DNA of 64,000 nt from an uncultured Flavobacteriaceae bacterium (GTDB lineage Bacteria; Bacteroidota; Bacteroidia; Flavobacteriales; Flavobacteriaceae), in the NCBI GenBank assembly GCA_947497245.1, contig CANMFO010000002.1:434001-498000 (forward strand). Direction: 5' to 3'. Below the pieces are notes generated by a model. The model did not search any database, was not told the origin of the DNA, and was given only the letters and a program-made list of their open reading frames with translations. Shown here piece by piece: positions 44,760-56,200 of the stretch (position 1 is the stretch's first letter; every line of letters starts with the position of its first letter). A program made the position numbers and the translations under genes.

Positions 44760-45863
44760 ATGAAATTGTACAACAAATCTTTTGTTCCCTATTTGTCCGA
44801 GGCCGAGATTCGTGCCGCGGTTAAAAAGGTGGCGTACGCCATTGCGGAGGATTACAAGGATGGGATTCCCATCTTTGTGGGAGTGCTCAATGGAGCCTTC
44901 ATGTTCGTGGCCGACTTTTTAAAAGAATACCAGTACCCGTGTGAGGTCTCTTTCGTAAAGCTCAGTTCGTACCAAGGGCTGACATCAACCGGGATCGTTG
45001 AAACCTTGTTGGACCTACCCGATAATGTGGAGGGTAGGAGTGTGATCATCTTGGAGGATATTATCGATACGGGAAGAACCCTCCAGGAACTGGTACACCT
45101 GTTTTCCAACAAAAATGTAAAGGAGTTCAAAATTGCCACTTTGTTCTATAAATCCTCGGTCTATAACGGAGAATATACCATTGATTACTTCGGTTTGGAG
45201 ATTCCGGATAAATTTATTGTGGGTTACGGACTGGATTACAATGAGCTGGGAAGAAATTTAAGAGAAGTATACCAACTAAACCAAGACCAAATGATCAACC
45301 TTGTTCTGTTTGGGAAACCAGGTGCCGGAAAAGGCACCCAGGCCCAATTTTTAAAGGAAAAATACAACCTGAAACACATTTCCACCGGAGATGTGTTTCG
45401 CTACAATATGGCCAACGATACGGATTTGGGAAAATTGGCCAAATCGTACATCGATCGCGGGGATCTCGTACCGGATGAGGTCACTATTAAAATGCTGCGG
45501 GACGAAGTGGACAAAAACCCTGAAGCAAGTGGATTCATCTTCGATGGATTTCCTAGAACGACGGCCCAGGCCGAGGCGCTGGACGTTTTCCTAAAATCCA
45601 AGGATATGCATATCAATGCCACGATCGCCCTGGAAGCTGATGACGAAGTATTGATATCGAGGCTCCTGGAACGGGGAAAGGTAAGCGGCCGGACAGATGA
45701 CCAGGATCGTGATAAGATTCAAAATCGATTTGAGGAATACAACCAAAAAACCGCGCCGTTAAAACAATTCTACGAGAACCAGGGAAAATTCCATAGCGTA
45801 AATGGAATAGGACCTATTGACGAAATTACCCTACGTTTGGCCAAGGTGATCGAGGAGCTTTGA
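44760..45863 (+). CDS. adk: Fusion: hypoxanthine phosphoribosyltransferase plus adenylate kinase
   Basis: A 367-residue bifunctional protein. The N-half (to about residue 175) is a type I purine PRTase: VGVLNGAFMFVADF, the PRPP loop VIILEDIIDTGRTLQEL (about 94-110) and FIVGYGLDYNELGRN. The C-half (from about 180) is a short-type adenylate kinase with P-loop LFGKPGAGKGTQ, STGDVFR, DGFPRT and a short lid (RGKVSGRTDDQDRDKI, without zinc Cys). It couples purine salvage (base to nucleotide) to AMP/ADP equilibration. I recall the same arrangement in other flavobacteria. Divergent from purK. Confidence 0.95.
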   Translation: MKLYNKSFVPYLSEAEIRAAVKKVAYAIAEDYKDGIPIFVGVLNGAFMFVADFLKEYQYPCEVSFVKLSSYQGLTSTGIVETLLDLPDNVEGRSVIILEDIIDTGRTLQELVHLFSNKNVKEFKIATLFYKSSVYNGEYTIDYFGLEIPDKFIVGYGLDYNELGRNLREVYQLNQDQMINLVLFGKPGAGKGTQAQFLKEKYNLKHISTGDVFRYNMANDTDLGKLAKSYIDRGDLVPDEVTIKMLRDEVDKNPEASGFIFDGFPRTTAQAEALDVFLKSKDMHINATIALEADDEVLISRLLERGKVSGRTDDQDRDKIQNRFEEYNQKTAPLKQFYENQGKFHSVNGIGPIDEITLRLAKVIEEL

Positions 45864-45903
45864 AGCACAGGTGCATTTGGCACATTGGATTTTGACCCCA
45901 GTT

Positions 45904-46431
45904 ATGGTAGATTTTGATCTTCAACCCAATTTGGAAGGCGATTTGGTTCGGATCGGACCTTTGGTCGAGGAAGATTTTGAAGAATTGTTCCAAGTGGCCT
46001 CAGACCCCTTGATATGGGAACAACATCAGAACAAAACCCGATATGCCGAAGAAGAGTTTAGGCAATTCTTCGATGGGGCCATACGATCAAAAGCTGCCTT
46101 TGCCATCAAGGATCGTCGCAATGGACAGTTGATCGGAAGTTCAAGATTTAAGGTGGTTGATGAAGGGGATGCCGTTGTGGAGATAGGCTGGTCTTTTTTA
46201 GCGAGATCTTTTTGGGGTGGACGATATAACCGGGAGATCAAACGATTGATGGTAAACTATGCCCTAACTTATTTTAGGCGTGTTGTTTTTTATGTCCATC
46301 CAAAAAATATCCGTTCGCAGCGCGCCATGGAAAAATTGGGCGCGGAAGCTATGGAATATCCAAATAAGCCCTGGGTTTTGCCCAAGGACAAGGGCATAAC
46401 CTATTCGATCCATTCGGAACTGGACGTCTGA
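45904..46431 (+). CDS. GNAT-family N-acetyltransferase, RimJ/RimL-like
   Basis: A 175-residue GNAT: FDLQPNLEGDLVRIGPLVEED at the start (read in parts), IGWSFLARSFWGGRYNREIK with the acetyl-CoA binding turn (about residues 92-111), and FYVHPKNIRSQRAMEKLGAE near the end. The layout is that of RimJ/RimL, which acetylate protein N-termini or other amines. The ATG at 45904 lies at the first conserved strand; the upstream start at 45871 would add 11 residues. It follows the hpt-adk gene by about 40 bases. Confidence 0.85.
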   Translation: MVDFDLQPNLEGDLVRIGPLVEEDFEELFQVASDPLIWEQHQNKTRYAEEEFRQFFDGAIRSKAAFAIKDRRNGQLIGSSRFKVVDEGDAVVEIGWSFLARSFWGGRYNREIKRLMVNYALTYFRRVVFYVHPKNIRSQRAMEKLGAEAMEYPNKPWVLPKDKGITYSIHSELDV

Positions 46432-46533
46432 GGCCATAAACGTCCCATCCGATAGGAATGAAACGCAATGTACAGTATGGTCCAACAACATGGCCGTGAA
46501 CGGCAAACTACAAACTACAAATCCTGACCAGAT

Positions 46534-47553
46534 ATGACCGAAGGCAATTTTGTGGACTACGTTAAGATCTATGCCAAATCTGGAAATGGGGGCAAAGGTT
46601 CGGTGCATTTGCACCGGGAAAAATACATCACCAAGGGCGGTCCGGACGGGGGAGATGGCGGCCGTGGTGGCCATATCATCGTTAGGGGCAATAAAAATCT
46701 GTGGACCTTGGTCCATTTTAAGTTCAAAAAACATTTCAAAGCGGGCCACGGCGGGCATGGTAGTAAAAACCGAAGTACGGGAGCGGACGGGCAGGACGTG
46801 CACATGGAAGTGCCCTTGGGCACCGTGCTGAAGGACGCTGAAACCCAGGACGTACTTTTTGAGATCACCAAGGATGGTGAAGAGAGGGTATTGGTACAGG
46901 GCGGAAAAGGAGGGCTGGGAAATTGGCACTTTAAGTCGAGCACAAATCAGACCCCGAGATATGCGCAGCCCGGCATCCCAGGAGAAGAGAGAGAAGTGCT
47001 TTTGGAACTCAAAGTACTGGCCGATGTAGGTCTGGTCGGATTTCCGAACGCCGGGAAATCCACGCTACTGTCGGCAATCACTTCCGCCAAGCCAAAAATC
47101 GCCGATTACGAATTTACCACCCTAAAGCCCAACCTGGGAATTGTGGAATACCGCGATTTCAAGAGTTTTGTTATGGCCGATATTCCGGGGATCATTGAGG
47201 GCGCGGCAGAGGGCAAAGGACTGGGACACTATTTTTTGCGGCATATTGAACGGAACGCTACCTTGCTTTTTCTAATACCGGCAGACAGCAACGACATCAG
47301 CAGGGAGTATGAAATTTTGTTGGACGAACTCCGTCGTTACAACCCGGAGCTGTTGGACAAAGACCGTTTGGTGGCCATCTCCAAAAGCGATATGCTCGAT
47401 GGGGAGCTTATGGACGAAATACGCATCGAATTGGACAAAGACCTAGCGGACGTCCCCTATATGTTCATTTCCTCCGTGTCGCAAACGGGCATCACGGAAC
47501 TCAAGGACCACCTTTGGAAAATGATCGATCAGACCGACGAAACGGCGGGATAG
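46534..47553 (+). CDS. obgE: Ribosome-assembly GTPase Obg (CgtA)
   Basis: A GTPase involved in late 50S assembly and stress signalling. The 339-residue product has the glycine-rich Obg fold at the N-terminus ([20 protein letters not shown] and GGDGGRGG, residues 14-45), then the G domain with G1 [11 protein letters not shown] (about 167-177), G3 [16 protein letters not shown] and G4 ISKSDM. It ends soon after the G domain, so it has no long C-terminal extension. Confidence 0.96.
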   Translation: MTEGNFVDYVKIYAKSGNGGKGSVHLHREKYITKGGPDGGDGGRGGHIIVRGNKNLWTLVHFKFKKHFKAGHGGHGSKNRSTGADGQDVHMEVPLGTVLKDAETQDVLFEITKDGEERVLVQGGKGGLGNWHFKSSTNQTPRYAQPGIPGEEREVLLELKVLADVGLVGFPNAGKSTLLSAITSAKPKIADYEFTTLKPNLGIVEYRDFKSFVMADIPGIIEGAAEGKGLGHYFLRHIERNATLLFLIPADSNDISREYEILLDELRRYNPELLDKDRLVAISKSDMLDGELMDEIRIELDKDLADVPYMFISSVSQTGITELKDHLWKMIDQTDETAG

Positions 47554-47867
47554 TTTGGACATGATCTACGATCCATGGCCCTGGACTTCACCGAATAGGG
47601 CCGTCATTTAACTAAACACCGTTCACCACGGCAATCCTACCGTTGGTCATAATGTTGTTCCCAACCCAGGTTCCCGAGGCTACTTTTACATCAAATTAGG
47701 GCCCAATGACCCCGAGCGGGCACAAACCGAACAAAAGGTGAACATGATGATAACATTGGCTAAAATTGCTCTGGCGCTGATCTTGGGAATTCTGATCTAG
47801 ACCACGACAAACGAAAAACTCCGAACCTGTTAAATTCCACTACATTTGAAAGTATTAAAACGCTGGT
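47554..47867. other. Intergenic stretch, possible gene remnant
   Basis: About 314 bases between obg and the histidine kinase gene. A plus-strand frame without a good start runs from about 47613 to 47800 and ends in a hydrophobic segment (NMMITLAKIALALILGILI) before a TAG. It could be a decayed membrane-protein gene but may be chance. A -7-type box TACATTTG lies at 47841-47848, ahead of the kinase. Confidence 0.35.
47841..47848 (+). promoter_or_regulatory. Candidate -7 box of the LytS-type kinase gene
   Basis: TACATTTG fits TAnnTTTG and lies 20 bases before the ATG at 47868. No clear TTG is seen at -33. Confidence 0.45.
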
Positions 47868-48947
47868 ATGGACGACCTCTTGGAAAGATATAAATGGAGT
47901 ATTGCCTTTTGGGCGGTCCAACTGATCGGCTGGGGAGGCATTACCTACATCGGCTACTTGTTCACTCCCAACCTGGAGGGTTTCAAACAAACCAGCTTTT
48001 TCCTTTTTTCGCTTTGGGCTGGCCTTGCCATTGGCTTGACCTGTACCGGATTGCTCAGGGCCTATTTAAAGCGGAATATCCTGCTCGACCGTTTTGACTC
48101 CAAACAGCTTTGGAAAATTTTGGCGGCCATAGTGGTGGGGGGACTTGTGTATGGAGGACTTAGTTATGGTTCCGGTTTTTTGATACGATTTGCAGACCTT
48201 GAAAAAGATAAGGTTCCTGATATATACAAGGAGTTCGGCATAGGGTATATCTTGTTCAACTCGTTCATTATCGTTACGGTATGGACGCTGCTCTATATGT
48301 CGGTCAAGGCGGTGTTTAAATTGAATGCCGACCGGCTGGAACGTGCGGAACTCAATGCGACCTTGCGACAGGCGCAGTTGAATACGCTCAAAGGACAGAT
48401 CAATCCCCACTTCATGTTCAATAGCTTGAACAATATCCGGGGTTTGATGCTCGAGGATGTGGACAAATCCAGGGAAATGTTGACCAAGCTTTCCGAAATG
48501 CTACGGTATTCATTGACCAAAAGCGATAGCAATGCAATTGCCCTTGAGGAAGAATTGGAAATGGTCGATCACTACATTGCCCTTTCCAAGATCCAGCTGG
48601 AGAACAGGTTGGAGTACAGAAAGGAAGTTGATGCGGACACGCTGTCCATTTCCATTCCACCGATGATCATCCAACTTTTGATCGAGAATGCCACAAAGCA
48701 CGGTATTTCCAATTTGAAGGAAGGCGGTATGATTGTTCTAAAAGCGCGGAAGGTCGGTGCCGAACTCTGTATTACCGTCACCAATACGGGCAAGCTCCAA
48801 ATTGCGAAGGATTCGACGCGATTGGGATTGAAGAACATTCGGCAGCGCTTGCGCTTGTTGTATGGAGATAGGGCCACTTTTTCCTTGGAGGAGGAGGGGG
48901 GCGAAGTAGTTACGAATGTTAAAATTCCATTGACATGGGTACAATAA
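47868..48947 (+). CDS. LytS/YehU-type sensor histidine kinase
   Basis: A 359-residue membrane kinase with four membrane helices (about residues 12-30, 40-62, 82-104, 128-150) and no large extracellular sensor, then a short coiled coil. The H-box INPHFMFNSLNNIRGL has phospho-acceptor His181. The C-terminal ATPase lobe has PPMIIQLLIENATKHG (N-box) and GLKNIRQRLRLLYG (G-box). This is the family that signals with LytTR response regulators; its partner overlaps its 3' end by 13 bases. The stimulus cannot be read from the sequence. Confidence 0.92.
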   Translation: MDDLLERYKWSIAFWAVQLIGWGGITYIGYLFTPNLEGFKQTSFFLFSLWAGLAIGLTCTGLLRAYLKRNILLDRFDSKQLWKILAAIVVGGLVYGGLSYGSGFLIRFADLEKDKVPDIYKEFGIGYILFNSFIIVTVWTLLYMSVKAVFKLNADRLERAELNATLRQAQLNTLKGQINPHFMFNSLNNIRGLMLEDVDKSREMLTKLSEMLRYSLTKSDSNAIALEEELEMVDHYIALSKIQLENRLEYRKEVDADTLSISIPPMIIQLLIENATKHGISNLKEGGMIVLKARKVGAELCITVTNTGKLQIAKDSTRLGLKNIRQRLRLLYGDRATFSLEEEGGEVVTNVKIPLTWVQ

Positions 48948-49666
48948 CCGCAGCAATTGTAGAAGATTCCCGATTGGCCCGAAACGAGCTAAAGGAACTA
49001 TTGAAAAAACATCCGGAAATCGGGCTTATTGGGGAGGCCGAAAACGTGGACAGCGGGGTACGGTTGATTCAGGCCAACAGACCGGATCTTTTGTTTTTGG
49101 ACATCAATATGCCCGAAAAAGACGGTTTTGAATTATTGGAAATGCTCGATGAGGTGCCCATTACGATCTTCACCACGGCCTATGATGAGTACGCGATCAA
49201 GTCCTTTGAGTACAATGCACTCGATTATCTGTTGAAGCCCATTAGCAGCAAGCGCTTTGCCCTGGCGGTCGAAAAGGTGAAACTGCAATTGGCCGATGTC
49301 ACGAATCCATCACACGGACCTGCGGAGGGATTGACGGATAATAGCCAGATATTCATCAAGGACAGGGAAAAATGCTGGTTGGTCAAAATAGGGGACATTT
49401 CCCATTTTGAAATCGTAGGGAACTATACCCGGGTCTTTTTTAGGGACCAGAGCCCTCTGTTGTACAAATCGCTCAACCAGGTGGAGGAAAAACTGCCCGG
49501 GCAACACTTCTTCCGGGCGAACCGGCAGCAGATCATCAATACGAACTACATTCAAAATGTGGTGCCTTGGTTCAATGGAAAATTAAAGCTCACTATGCAG
49601 AACGGTGATGAGGTCGAGGTTTCCCGAAGGCAATCGTACCTGTTCAAGGACCGGATGAGCCTATAG
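48935..49666 (+). CDS. LytTR-type response regulator
   Basis: A 243-residue regulator: receiver domain with phospho-acceptor Asp56 in DLLFLDINMPEKDGF, the conserved Thr in TIFTTAYDEYAIKSF and Lys in YLLKPI, then a LytTR DNA-binding domain (about residues 140-240) with WLVKIGDISHFEIVGNYTRV and HFFRANRQQIINTNYI. LytTR domains bind DNA by beta-strand loops. The start overlaps the kinase gene by 13 bases, so the pair is coupled. A terminator follows. Confidence 0.93.
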   Translation: MGTITAAIVEDSRLARNELKELLKKHPEIGLIGEAENVDSGVRLIQANRPDLLFLDINMPEKDGFELLEMLDEVPITIFTTAYDEYAIKSFEYNALDYLLKPISSKRFALAVEKVKLQLADVTNPSHGPAEGLTDNSQIFIKDREKCWLVKIGDISHFEIVGNYTRVFFRDQSPLLYKSLNQVEEKLPGQHFFRANRQQIINTNYIQNVVPWFNGKLKLTMQNGDEVEVSRRQSYLFKDRMSL

Positions 49667-49667
49667 C

Positions 49668-49699
49668 AAAAAAGGTTCCGGCATATGCGGAACCCTTTC
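49668..49699. terminator. Terminator between the convergent LytTR and DoxX genes
   Basis: GGTTCCG and CGGAACC pair, with A-rich sequence on the left and CCCTTTCT on the right. The T-run is modest on the plus strand and better on the minus strand. Confidence 0.6.
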
Positions 49700-49717
49700 T
49701 GCTTTGAATCTATGCTG

Positions 49718-50092
49718 CTAAGGCTGTAGCAGCTCGCTATACTTGTCTTTGTAGCCGAACAGTACGGCTATGTTCAATACCAATAAAATGATGGCACCAG
49801 CTATGCTTCCAGGCTCCAGGGTCGCATGAAACATAACGGCGATCACCGATACGCTCATCAAGATCACTGCCATCAGGGCCCCATACTTGTTCAAAAGTAG
49901 GGCCGCACCGGAAGCGATTTCGACCAAGGCCACCAAATAGATGACTTTGGCGGCCATCAGGCCCCCCATGAAGTTCATCCCGCCCTCGGACATCTCCCCA
50001 TAGGGGATAAAATGAAGAAATTTGTTAAGCCCAAAAACGAGTACAAAAAGTCCTAAAAGTATCCTTAGGACCATAAAAACTTTAGAATTCAT
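49718..50092 (-). CDS. DoxX-like small membrane protein
   Basis: A 124-residue membrane protein with four helices (about residues 7-24, 45-63, 68-88 and 96-115). It shows the DoxX-type start VLRILLGLFVLVFGLNKFLHF and a conserved polar LVALVEIASGAALLL. DoxX/DoxD-like proteins are small quinone- or redox-linked membrane proteins of mostly unknown role. The assignment rests on hydrophobic pattern and size. Confidence 0.7.
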   Translation of the reverse strand: MNSKVFMVLRILLGLFVLVFGLNKFLHFIPYGEMSEGGMNFMGGLMAAKVIYLVALVEIASGAALLLNKYGALMAVILMSVSVIAVMFHATLEPGSIAGAIILLVLNIAVLFGYKDKYSELLQP

Positions 50093-50283
50093 AATTGTTG
50101 GTTTAATTGGTTAACTACTTAAATGTAAACATAAAATGAATTCAAAGTACGCGAATTCCCAATTTTAACTTTCGAAACCACAACGGAATAGAGGGCGTTC
50201 TTGGCATCTCCTATGGCCAGTGCCGCTCCATGGATGGTGGTATTGATCGGTTGGGATTTGACACCGAACAGTCCGCTGGGGGA

Positions 50284-53200
50284 TTACCGCCCATGGTCCA
50301 CCAAGACCCGCATTCCTTCACTGCGGCTGCTGAACTCAGGGGCATACATGCTTTGGATGCTGGTGATTCCGTTGCTGAAATTTCCCGCATTGTTGATTCG
50401 CAGGTCATATTCGAAAACATACACTCCCTTGGGCAGGTAATCGAAAAAGAAATTGGTGCTGGCGTCCTTCGTACTTTCGTAATAGCCCAGTCCATCCTGC
50501 CATTTGTACCGGGAAATAACGTTGATGGGCTCCAAACCGGCGGCCCTCATGTCTTTCATATGCACAAATTCCATGGGCCGATCCGAACGGAGTTCTATGC
50601 GTACGCGCAATAGGTCGCCCACCTTCAATTGGGTCTGGTCCGTAATTTCGGAAATTTCCTCTCCAGTGTCCGTGTTCTTTCTTAGGAAGAGCTTTTTCTT
50701 CAGTTGTAGGGGCGTTTTTGCCGATGTGATCTTGTCCAGGTCTTCGAAGTACTGCCAGTATAGAGCTCCCCAAGCAATACCCTTCCCTTTTTTAGTAAGC
50801 TGAACCTCAGCCATGTTGGATTGCACTTCGGCCCCGTTCCAAGCGGTTTTGTAGTAACCTGTTCCAGCTTCGACCTTTACGTTTTCCAGTTGGGACGGTT
50901 CCACTTTTTTTCCACCCATCCAAACGTCCACGGCATCGGTAACCGAAAGCCAGTCACTCCCTTGGAGCAATAGTGCGTAAACGGCTTCGGTAGTTGCCCT
51001 TGTGGTCTTCCATTGGTTGGTCTGTTTGTTCTTCAGCAACCAGATTTTGAGGTTGTCGACCATTTCGGTATCCTTTTCGATCTCCGAGAAGGCCTCTATC
51101 AACAGGGCCTGGGTCTCGACCGGGGCCCGGTACCAATACCAGGAAGGAGTGTTTGCCTTCCAATACGTACCCAGTTCCTCGGAAGTAATACTATTTTCTT
51201 TTAAGGCCTTTACTATCTTGTCGGAGGTTTTGGAGTCCCCCTGACGGTGCAGGATCAGGGCCAACATGCCCTGTGAATACAGGCCTTTCTTCATCCAGTA
51301 CTTTCTCGCCAATCCCAGATAGTATGCCTTGATTTCGTCCGCTTTTTTTAATGTTTCGATGTCCTGGAAAAAGCTGCGCATATAGAGGTAATGGATCTGC
51401 TTTGTGCTCAAATGATCGTTAGCGAGGTTCGTGCTACCCTTTTTCATCCGCTCGTATTCCTCCACAAATTCCCGGTCCAAATAAGCGATCGCTTTTTTGA
51501 GCATGCCGTCATCATTTTGAACCGGGGCATTCTTGGTAACTCCAAGTTTCTTTAGATGCCCCACCCCTGTAACGATATGCTGTGTAATGTACCTGTTGTC
51601 GGGGCCTCCGTTGAACCAGGCCCAGGCCCCGTTTGATTTTTGGTTGTTCTTCAATTTGCGCAGGGCACTGGCCTGCTCGTTGCGCATCTTGTCGAGATTG
51701 AACAGGAGCGCGATCCTTTTTTTCTGCTCGGCCTCGGATCGGGCATCCCGTAGCCATGGGGTTTCCTGGATCAACAGCGATTTGAGTTCTTGGTTCTTTT
51801 CCAAGTTGCTCAACAGCGCATCGGAATTCCGCCATTGGTCAAAGACTTCCCGAATCCTTGGATTGCTATGGGCAATATGGCTGGCCAGGGTGTTCGCGTA
51901 ATACCTGGCGAAGGTCTGTTCGTTGCAGTCGTACGGATATTCCATCAAATAGGGCAGGGCCTGGACCGCATACCATGCCGGGTTTGAGGTCATTTCCAGC
52001 GTAAGCTTATGGTGCTTTAGGGTCGGCGAACCGTTGCTTTTCAATCGGTCCAGGACAAAGGTCCTGGTCTGGTCGCTACGGATCCACATCGGTAGGGTCT
52101 CCGTGACCAACATGCGATTGGTCAGTACCGGGAGCACATTTTGTTCCCCGTCGCTGAAATCGCCGGTTTTGGCCACCACCTTATATTGGACGGCTTGGAT
52201 GCCCTCCGGAATTTTCAAAAGCCAGGCTACTTCCGCATTTCCCATGGAATCGATTTCAAATCCTATCGTACCGATGGACTTATCGTCTGAGGGGACGGAC
52301 ACCAACAACTTTGACGAGATATCCTTCCCTGTCAGTGCATCGACCAGCTCCAATTGGGCCTGTCCGGAAAGGTTTTTGTCGGTCAGGTTGGCAATTTTAC
52401 TGCTGATCCGGATCCCATCGCCCTCCCGCAAAAACCGGGGGGCATTGGGGATGACCATCAACTCTTTTTGGGTCACGGTCTGCAGGCTGGTATGGGCATG
52501 CTGTAGGCCTGGGGTGTGGGCCAACAATTGGAGGTTCCATTGGGTCAGTGCTTCCGGAGTGGAAAAACTAAAGGAAACATTGCCTTCCCGATCCGTGGAC
52601 AGATGCGGAAGGAAAAAGGCCGTTTCCTGAAGGTTTTTCCGGATGGGCACATCCTTGAACGGGTCCTCTCCATCCTTGTTTTCCGTCCCCTGATCTGCTT
52701 CGGGGGCCCGGTTTGATCGGCCCATGGGTTGTTTGTCCAAGTCCCCCCCGTTTTGGGCTTCCATTGCTGGCGGAGGCGCAGTAGTGAAGCTAACGGATTC
52801 CTCAAGTTCGGCCCCATCCGCAACGGCCCCCATGGCCACGTCTCCTTTTTTCATTTTGGAAACTGTATGTTCCCTATACATGCCCAACCGGTTTCCACGT
52901 CCAAAATGCAGCCCGAACCAATCGAACGAATCAAAATACTGCGGTTCATGGCCATCCCCCTTATTATCGGCCTGGTGTACCCTGAACGCAGCGGTCCCAA
53001 AGCTGTTCCGTCCGTCGGTGTGCATCCGGGAATAGTAGTGGGGTCTGTAAACGGGATCGAAGCTCCAATAATGGCCACGGAACGCGTCCAAAGAGGCATC
53101 GTACATGCCGGCCAACAATTCAGCGGCCACTTTGTCACCCTTGGGTCCCTTCACCTTGAAAGTCCATGTTTCGTCCGTACCGGGCTGCAGTTTGTCCCGG

Positions 53201-56200
53201 AAGGTAATGGTTTCGATTTCCAGAGCTGTAACGGGGTAGGGTACCGATATGTCCATTGACCCGGCAAGTAGGGAATTATAGGCCGAAAAGCTATAGTTCA
53301 CGACAAATCCACCCAAATCGTCCTTGGAAATTGGTATACTGAAACTTTTCGAATTGTTGTGCAATTCGATCAAACGGGTATCCACAATTTTTCCTTCTTT
53401 CTCCACGAATACGGTAACGGTCAGGTTTTTGGCGCTGCTCAACAGGGTCACCTTTACCTTATCGCCTACCCGGTAGGTCTCGCGATCCGTTTTTATTTGG
53501 AACAACCGCTTGTCGGCCAATTTCTTGTCGTTGTGGCTGAACAAAGTGACCTGGGCGATATCTTTTACCTCCTGCCCGAACTTGTCCTTGGCATCGAGTT
53601 CGATGACATAGGCCCCTGAGGCCCATTTTTTGGAACCCTTCAAGACAATTTCGGTAGCTTTTCCGGTATCAAAGCCGGCCTCCCATACCAACGCCCCCTT
53701 TTCCCATTTGCTGGTGTCGTGTTCGTTCCCATAGGCATCGTGGGGGAAAAGCGTGTTGAACTCGCTCTTACCAAATCCTTCATAGTCCGGTGCGGTCCAT
53801 GGGCGTTGGCGCAATACGGTTTCCGGGGCTTTTAGTTTGTACAGTTTCAACCTCCCTTGTGTCGGAACGAACTGCCCGTTGAGATTGGTCGTCGACAGGC
53901 TAAACTTGTTGTCCGCCCTGTCCTTGTCCAAAAGATGGGGCACCTGGATATTGGCCGTCAAAGTGTGATAACCGACCCGAACCGTGGTGGTGGTGCTACG
54001 CGTCTCCCCATTGATGTCGGTCACCTCGGTGGTCACCTCATAATTAAAGGTCGGCAGGTCTTCTTGGGAAGAGCTGTTGTCCGGAATCGCACTGAAATGG
54101 ATTTCGTAGGTCCCGGACGCGTCCGTGGTGGTCTCCCCATAGGCTATTTCCTGCGGTTCGATATGATGGTATGGGCGGGACCAATAGTACCATCTCGGAA
54201 AATAGACCACCCTGCGCACCCTATAGCGTACCTTGGCCTGGGTGATATTGCTGCCGGCATATGCCCTGGCCCTGCCTTGTATGGTAATGGTGTCGTTCAC
54301 CTTAAAGGTTCCGGTGACGGGCTCGAAGGAAGTTTCGAATTTGGGCCGTTTGTATTCCTCCACGGAAAGCGGGACACTTCCACTTAGGGCGATTTTTTTT
54401 GAGCTTGCCTCCAAGGTAAAGTTCCCGGTCAGCCCGTTGTTCGGAAGGATGAATTCTCCCGAAAAGGAGCCGTATCCATTGGTCCTGTATTCCCCTTGGG
54501 CCACTTGCTGGTAGTTTACGTCTTTCAATACCACGGTCACCATGGTGTTTTCCAAAATTGAGGAGGTGCCTTGGTCCCTTTTTATCGCAATTCCCTTAAA
54601 ATAAAGGGGTTGTCCCGGACGATAAATACTTCTGTCGGTAAAAAGAAAAGCGGTGTGGTCCGCATCCGGGGCGCGGTCATCGTATTTTTGATTGATATAG
54701 AACGTTCCGAAATGCGCCGTATCCCGCAAATTGGAAACCGTAACGGTCACATTGTTCCACCCCTGGTCGGACAAGGGGATATGTACCGACCCATTTTTAT
54801 CGGAGACCAAAGTCTCGGAATGGAACCTCCCATCATAGTTCTTTTGGTATCGCAATTGCAACGATGCCCCCGGGATGGGTTTGCCATGGTGCCTATCGAT
54901 GACCTGGAAGTGGTGGTGGGCCGGGGTGCGGGTCTCCAATAAGGCCATATCCGTCACCTGGACCGGGCTGAATGCAAAGGTCTCACCACCCCCTTGTTTT
55001 GGTAAGGCCAGGACGATGTATTGCCCGTTTTCCAAAGGGGGCAACAAAACCTCCGTGCTGTGGTTTTGATGGTCCTTTTCGTTTTTGACCCTAGCCTCCC
55101 ATTGTTTGGTGGTGGGAAGTTTTTTAATAAAGGCCAACTGTTTGGGCATCGGGTAGAGCTCCTGAAGTTTTTTAAGCTGGCCCTGGGTAATCCGATGCGC
55201 GCTGAGCTGTAGCTGGTCATGGTTCTTATAGTGCACCAATATGCGGGAAGGGGTATTGATGGGGATATGCCGCTCGGTGGTCAAGCGGAGGCTTTTGGAA
55301 AGAATTTGCGACTTCAGGGCCATACACTTTTCCGAACCGCGGGTATGGGGCCGGTTCGAAATTACGGTATCACATATGGTCAGCGCCTCCTGGAGCTTCC
55401 ACCGTACGCCCTCCCTGGTCCCCGGGCTGTAAGAACTGCCCTGCTGGAACAATACATTGGCAATTTCGTACTGGTACAGACTTGCCGTGGCATTTCCTGG
55501 ACGGGCTTGCATAGAGTTTTCCAAAACTTCCAGAAACTGCGCATCCTTGTTGCTGAAAACCGCATTTTGGTGGATAAACTTCAGGCGTTCGATATCTACC
55601 TCGACAAATGCACTGGGGTCCGCATCGGGCAAATGGCCCAAAAGGAGTTTTTGGTACAGCCCCAGCGCCTTGGCCTGTAAAGAGGTGGTGTCGGTCGTGT
55701 GTATTTCCAGCGACACAAAGGAATTCGCTTCACAGAGCAGTTCGGGTGAATCGATCTCAAATTTATCCGCTGGTCTGGTGATGTTGTTCTCACTGGTCTT
55801 GTAGAACTGAAGTGCGGTATGGGCCAATAGGTCAAAGAGCGACGGGCGGTATGTCTCAGATTCCTCTTGTTTGTGCAGGATGGCATCAAATTCGGAAACG
55901 GAGATCTCATGGAGGACATTTTCACTTTCCAACGATCGATCGAAATGTAGGCCTATTTCCGTGAAAAGGGTCGCAAGGTCCCAGGTACGAAAGTCATTGC
56001 TATCCACCTTGGCGGTGGTCTTGCTGCGGTCGTAAAACTGATATCGATGTTGTTGGAAGAACTGCCAATAGAGGTTGGCCAAATAACTTTCTAGGACATT
56101 TTTGGTCGGAAACCCTGCGTTTTCTATTTCAGTCTTAAATTCATCGACGATCTTTAATTGTGCATCCTCTTCCAAGACCATGGCATACTTGGAGGCATAT

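Noticed and set aside
50093-50283. Open frame of about 52 codons continuing after the alpha-2-macroglobulin stop codon
   Set aside because: In frame with the stop, but without a start and without a motif; an open frame of this size is not unusual by chance.
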